A stretch of DNA of 64,000 bases from Nicotiana tabacum (lineage: Eukaryota > Streptophyta > Magnoliopsida > Solanales > Solanaceae), in NCBI RefSeq assembly GCF_000715075.1, contig NC_134080.1, forward strand, positions 35,010,758 to 35,074,757. The letters are read 5' to 3'. Within the stretch, counting starts at the first letter, position 1. The number at the start of each line of letters is the position of its first letter. Shown here piece by piece: positions 59,926 to 64,000 of the stretch. The notes beneath the pieces were generated by a model, which ran no database searches, was not told the origin of the DNA, and saw nothing but the letters and a program-made list of their open reading frames with translations. The translations under genes and the position numbers were made by a program.

Positions 59926-59981
59926 GACCCGATGAAGGTTGCCTACGTATCTCACATCCGGTGAGAATCAAACCCGCGTAG
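59926..59981. other. Multi-stem module, copy 4
   Basis: Stem 1 is GACC/GGTT (59926-59929 with 59937-59940, one G-U pair). Stem 2 is CTACG/CGTAG (59943-59947 with 59977-59981). Stem 3 is TCTCAC/GTGAGA (59950-59955 with 59961-59966). Confidence 0.6.
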
Positions 59982-60884
59982 TTCGGGCAAATTAACCGAA
60001 CTATTTTAAAACATGACTCTTTTCCATTTTTATTTTTTCCTGGCAAGACAATCTATTTTCCTTTTCTATTTTTGAAAAAGACAAAATAAGGATTTTTTTT
60101 CATTTTCAACAAACAATAAAACAATCTATTTTTCCAAAAAATAAAAGGCTCTTTTTTTTCTATATTTTTTAGTAAAACAAAATAAAATATTTTCCTTTTT
60201 TTTTCAAAATTTCGGCAGAGTTTCGCCAGTAATTGGTCATTGATTTTTTCTAAAATAATCAATTAACTCCCTAACTGATATATTCTTTTTCCTTTTTTTT
60301 TTCTTTTTTTTTTCTTCAATTTTCCAACATTCCCGAGATTCAGAAAACGGTCAACATGCAAGTTCGAAACAAATATATGTACAGAGCAAGTAGGATGCAT
60401 CAGAATGGTCTTTTCATTTCAGATTGCTAGTCCTAGACGGACCCAACCCCTGTGTTGAGTCCCCTAAGTCAAATGCAACGTGATGCAAATAAGCGTTCCT
60501 ACTAGGGATCCGGCATGAGGTTTCGTTATACTAGGTTTATAACCTGGGTACATGTTCTAGACTGTGTACCCGAGCGGACAACTCAAGTCGAGGAGGGGGC
60601 AACTTACCGGGAACCAAAAGGCCATCCGGCTTCGTAACTTATCCGAGCCTCTTTTTTATTTCATGGTATGACACTAACAGAATATGGAGTCTCAACCAGT
60701 AAGCACATCCCCGGAGGTGAAGAGAGAAGGGTTCGGCACAGTTTATATATGCAGTCAAATAATATCAAAGCGGTAAAAGCAACATCTAGCACATTAGGCT
60801 CAAACATGTAAAAATCAGATAAAGCCAAATATAACAATTTATCTAAGCTCGAATTTCTAACCCTGAACCAGAGATTCTGGGTTT

Positions 60885-60903
60885 GTCCCCAGCAGAGTTG
60901 CCA
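60885..60903 (-). other. Primer-binding site of the noncoding LTR element
   Basis: On the minus strand TGGCAACTCTGCTGGGGAC follows the end of the LTR after four bases. It starts with TGG and is close to the primer site that I remember as Arg-tRNA type in Ogre elements. It fixes the orientation of the element. Confidence 0.75.
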
Positions 60904-60907
60904 GAGC

Positions 60908-63219
60908 TGTCACACCTCCTTTTTCCGGCACCGCGAGGGGCGCAGAGGGAGTTTTTTCCAATTAAAGGACAATCGAAACGGGATTTGTTTATTTATTTCA
61001 GAGTCGCCACTTGGGAGATTTAGGGTATCCTGAGTCACCATTTTAATCCCGAATCGAGGAAAAGAATGACTTTGTATTACAGTCCGCGAACCAGAAATCC
61101 GGATAAGGAATTTTGTTAACCCGGGAGAAGGTGTTAGGCATTCCCGAGTTCCGTGGTTCTAGCACGGTCGCTCAACTGTTATATTCGGCTTGATTATCTG
61201 ATATAATACATATTATAGACTTATGTGCAAATTTTATCCTTTAGCCGCTTTTATTATTTTTATTTATTGTTATTATTTTACAGAGAATTGCAACATTGTG
61301 AAAACGTATTTCAAACCACGTCACAATCAATGCACCCGTAGTTATTGGCACATTTCAACTCTGTTGAGATTTGGATTTGGGTCACATAAATGTGCACCCG
61401 AGTTTTAAGAAAATTGAATTATTAAAAGGCGCGCCTAAAGCGACTAGCGTATCATTTACTTTGGGTAGGGCCGTGAAATTTTGCTAAACGGTCCATCCCG
61501 AAGTCTAAGCAATTTTAAAGCAAATATTTACCGAGGGCCCCGCAATTTTGTATTTTTATTCGGCGAGGCTCATCTCATTCTTATTTTTAAAAGGAATTTG
61601 CAACGTCATGGACATGCATCTCGGACCACGTCACAATCAATGTACCCGTGATTAGAGACACATTTCGACTCCGTTGAGATTTGGATTTGGGTCACATAAA
61701 TGTGCACCCGAGTTTAAGAATGTAATTTAATTAAATCGCGTCTAAAGAGTCTAACGCATTATTATCTTTGGGGAAGGTAGTGAAATTCACTAAACAGTCC
61801 ATCCCAAATTCTAAGTATTTATTATGACCAATTATTGAGGGCCCCGCAATTTGCATTTTTATTTGGCGAGACTCGTCTCATTATTTTTAAAAAAAGGATA
61901 ATCTTAGAACGACTACATTTTTTATTTTTTCGTTTTTCTCTAAAATAAATGAAGAAAAAATCCTACTTTATTTACATACTTCGAGTTATTATAGTTAAGT
62001 TTCGAAAGTGAGTCGTTTAAAGAGTTTACATGGGCAGCGCATAGAATATTCTACATACAGACAGTAAAAGAAAGAAAAGACTACATTAAACTACAACTTC
62101 AAATCTTTCACATTTTTGCATTCATGCTTCGAGTGGCTTACAAGATGAACCAGTGTATCAGTTTGTGTACCTGGTATTTGGAAAGCAAGGAAAGAAGATG
62201 AAGATCAGTAGAAGCAGCAGTAGTGTAAATACACAACAACAACAGCAACCCCAGCAGCAATTCGACCCAGGTTCAAGGCCCAGAAAACTTTGAAGAAAAC
62301 CGAACAACTCAATAGAACAAAACCAAAAGTATGTAAACAAACTAAACAACAACAACCCACGCGTGTATTAAACCCGAAACTTCTCACTTTATTTTTGTTC
62401 TCTTTTTAAACTCTACCACACTCTCTTCGGATTTTCAGGTTGTATTCCTCTCTCCCAAAATTCTCCCAAAAACCCTCTTTCTAAAAATTCTCCTCCTAAA
62501 ATCTCTTAAAATTCCTCCCGAAATCTCTCCCAAAATTCCCCTACTTCTAAAAATTCTTCTCCCCCTCCTCCCCCTTATATACAAAGCAAGACCCCCTTTT
62601 ACCTCTTTCCCCTTTAACTTTTATTATTACCCACACTTTTACTTTAGTAAAAGTAGTCAACGTGGCCCCCCGTGTTCCCTCTTTTGAAAAGTAGTCAAAG
62701 TGGGCCCCCGTGTTCCCTCTTTTTGAAAAGAAGACGTTATTACCCACCTTTTCCTTTTTGCTTTTATCATTATGTCTTGTCCCCACCATAATTAAATAAT
62801 CTGCAATTTGTTAATTTCCGTATTACCCCTAAAACTACTGTTACTGCCCTGATTCAAAATCTGTTATAATTTCAAAAATCTGTCCAAATAACAATTATCG
62901 CACAATTAAGTAATAATTAAGCATAAAATTGTATATTTGGACATTAAATGCTAAAAATGCAAACGATACCTATTTTTTGTAAATTTTTATTTTTTGTAAA
63001 CAAACTTAATTACTAACAAATTGTAGAATTAAATCCTACATGCAAAATGCGACATATTTTTGTATTTTTTATTAATTTAGCAAATAAACATGCACAGACA
63101 AAAACAAATAATTATTCAAAATATCACAAAATACCACAAAATTGCACACCAAGAAAAATTATTTTATTTTTGAATTTTTGGGAGTAATTCTCATATAGGG
63201 CAAAAATCACGTGCTTACA
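60908..63219 (-). repeat. LTR (5' LTR in element orientation)
   Basis: This 2312-bp LTR is nearly identical to 51271-53571, with about fifteen differences by eye and one 10-bp insertion (CACAAAATAC repeat near 63125). A minus-strand TATA box, TATATAAGGGG, lies at about 62571-62581 and could drive transcription leftward. Confidence 0.92.
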
Positions 63220-63224
63220 ACATG

Positions 63225-64000
63225 GACATGCAATAAAAAATCAGAAGATTCTTCAATTTAAGGAATTCTCTTGTGCTGCATATTCTCAAGGAAAATTAAT
63301 TATTAGACCATCAACTATTAAAGTTAGGATGGAATCCCCTGCATTTCTGGAACGTATATAGGTTGATATATGTGGGCCCAGTCACCCTCCATGTGGACCA
63401 TTCAAATATTATATGGTTTTGGAAGATGCATCTACAAGATAGTCACATGTGTGCTTACTATCAACTCGCAATATGACATTTGCGAGATTGTTGGCTCAAA
63501 TAATAAAGCTAAGAGCACAATTTCCAGATTATTTAATTAAGACAATTCGTCTTGATAATGCTGGTGAGTTTACATCCCAAGCCTTTAATGATTATTGTAT
63601 TTCAACTGGGATAACAATTGAGCATCCGGTTGCTCATGTTCATACGCAAAATGGTCTAGCAGAATCATTGATCAAACGCCTCCAATTAATTGCTAGACCA
63701 ATGCTTATGAGAACAAAACTTCCCGTTTCAGTATGGGGTTATGCTATTTTGCACGCAGCAACACTTGTGCGGATAAGGACCACAAGTTATCATAAAGTCT
63801 CTCCATTGCAATTGGTTTTTGGTCAGGAGCCAAATATTTCCCATCTTAGGATCTTTGGTTGTGCGATATATGTTCCAATTGCTCCACCATAACGCACAAA
63901 GATGGGTCCTCAAAGAAGGTTGGGAATATATGTTGGATATGAATCTCTTTCTATTATAAAATATCTAGAGCCGATGACTGGAGATTTATTTACGGCAAGA
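63225..64000 (+). pseudogene. copia integrase, broken, continues past the window
   Basis: The integrase core shows VDICGPSHPPCGPF, the LDNAGEF segment and ENGLAESLIKR-like AESLIKRLQ, i.e. the three acidic catalytic positions. VFGQEPNISHLRIFGC and GIYVGY follow. Stops are TAG at 63359-63361, TAG at 63440-63442 and TAA at 63890-63892. It is the continuation of the protein cut at 51270. Confidence 0.88.

Larger units (their letters stand above)
51271..63219 (-). mobile_element. Large noncoding LTR retroelement (LARD-like), minus strand
   Basis: It has two long near-identical LTRs (51271-53571 and 60908-63219) and the target duplication ACATG (51266-51270, 63220-63224). A primer-type site on the minus strand next to the right LTR shows that transcription runs right to left. 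The 7.3 kb interior has no gag, protease, RT, RNase H or integrase. It consists of minisatellites, homopyrimidine tracts and repeated small modules. The primer site and the tandem repeats near the 3' LTR recall Tat/Ogre-lineage elements (family knowledge, from memory). The most likely reading is a non-autonomous derivative mobilised in trans. About fifteen LTR differences in 2.3 kb by eye make it young. Confidence 0.88.
48560..64000 (+). mobile_element. Ty1/copia retrotransposon, interrupted and running off the window
   Basis: A short 5' LTR is followed by gag with a zinc knuckle, protease, GAG-pre-integrase and integrase in copia order. RT and the 3' LTR would lie beyond 64000. The element is split at 51270/63225 by an 11.9 kb LTR element, which duplicated ACATG of the copia sequence. 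Several stops and frameshifts make it inactive. Confidence 0.85.

Noticed and set aside
60053..60262. Minus-strand Lys/Phe-rich frame in the noncoding element
   Set aside because: It is low-complexity from T/C tracts and does not resemble gag or pol.
1..64000. tRNA, rRNA or organellar DNA inserts
   Set aside because: No cloverleaf with intact boxes, rRNA stretch or plastid/mitochondrial gene was recognised by eye; a tRNAscan or organelle search would settle it.

Overview
This 64 kb window is nuclear DNA of a flowering plant. The genes have GT-AG introns and the intergenic space is packed with nested LTR retrotransposons, a LINE, an Au-type SINE tail and several MITEs. The repeat families (Au-like SINE tail, CTCCCTCC Stowaway, GC-rich hAT MITE, an LTR family with TGTAAGCACGTG ends) suggest an asterid, probably Solanaceae and perhaps Nicotiana; the genus is inference.

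Four protein genes are supported. The last three exons of an unidentified gene lie at 865-1501 (+). A 990-residue TFIIS N-terminal (LW) domain protein with repeated DLN motifs has its coding exon at 27924-30896 (+), and its 5' leader appears spliced from exons more than 5 kb upstream. Two tandem, full-length, 15-exon genes at 32865-37950 and 41278-46358 (+) encode the ER-resident HSP90 (GRP94/endoplasmin, SHEPHERD type). Each has a signal peptide, an intact ATPase N-domain, a C-terminal KDEL and an ERSE box (CCAAT-N9-CCACG) in the promoter. Exon sizes match exactly between the copies, while introns are a patchwork of identical and diverged stretches, which suggests gene conversion. From memory, the TFIIS/HSP90 neighbour pair is also adjacent in Arabidopsis (At4g24200/At4g24190).

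Left flank: a degenerate Athila-like Ty3/gypsy element fills 4051-18680 (target duplication CATAC, Asp-type primer site, gag, PR-RT-RNaseH-INT, and an extra ORF after pol). It is split between gag and protease by a 2.6 kb solo LTR (7262-9861, target duplication CCTAC). MITEs follow at 19-21 kb, and the long leader intron of the TFIIS gene holds a SINE tail, a hAT MITE and a 5'-truncated LINE.

Right flank: a Ty1/copia element starts near 48560 and runs off the window. Its pol is split by a younger 11.9 kb LTR element (51271-63219, target duplication ACATG) that reads on the minus strand. That element has a clear primer site and near-identical 2.3 kb LTRs, but no gag or pol. Its interior holds minisatellites, homopyrimidine tracts and four copies of a small multi-stem module whose stems co-vary between copies. 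This module is the most unusual signal in the window.
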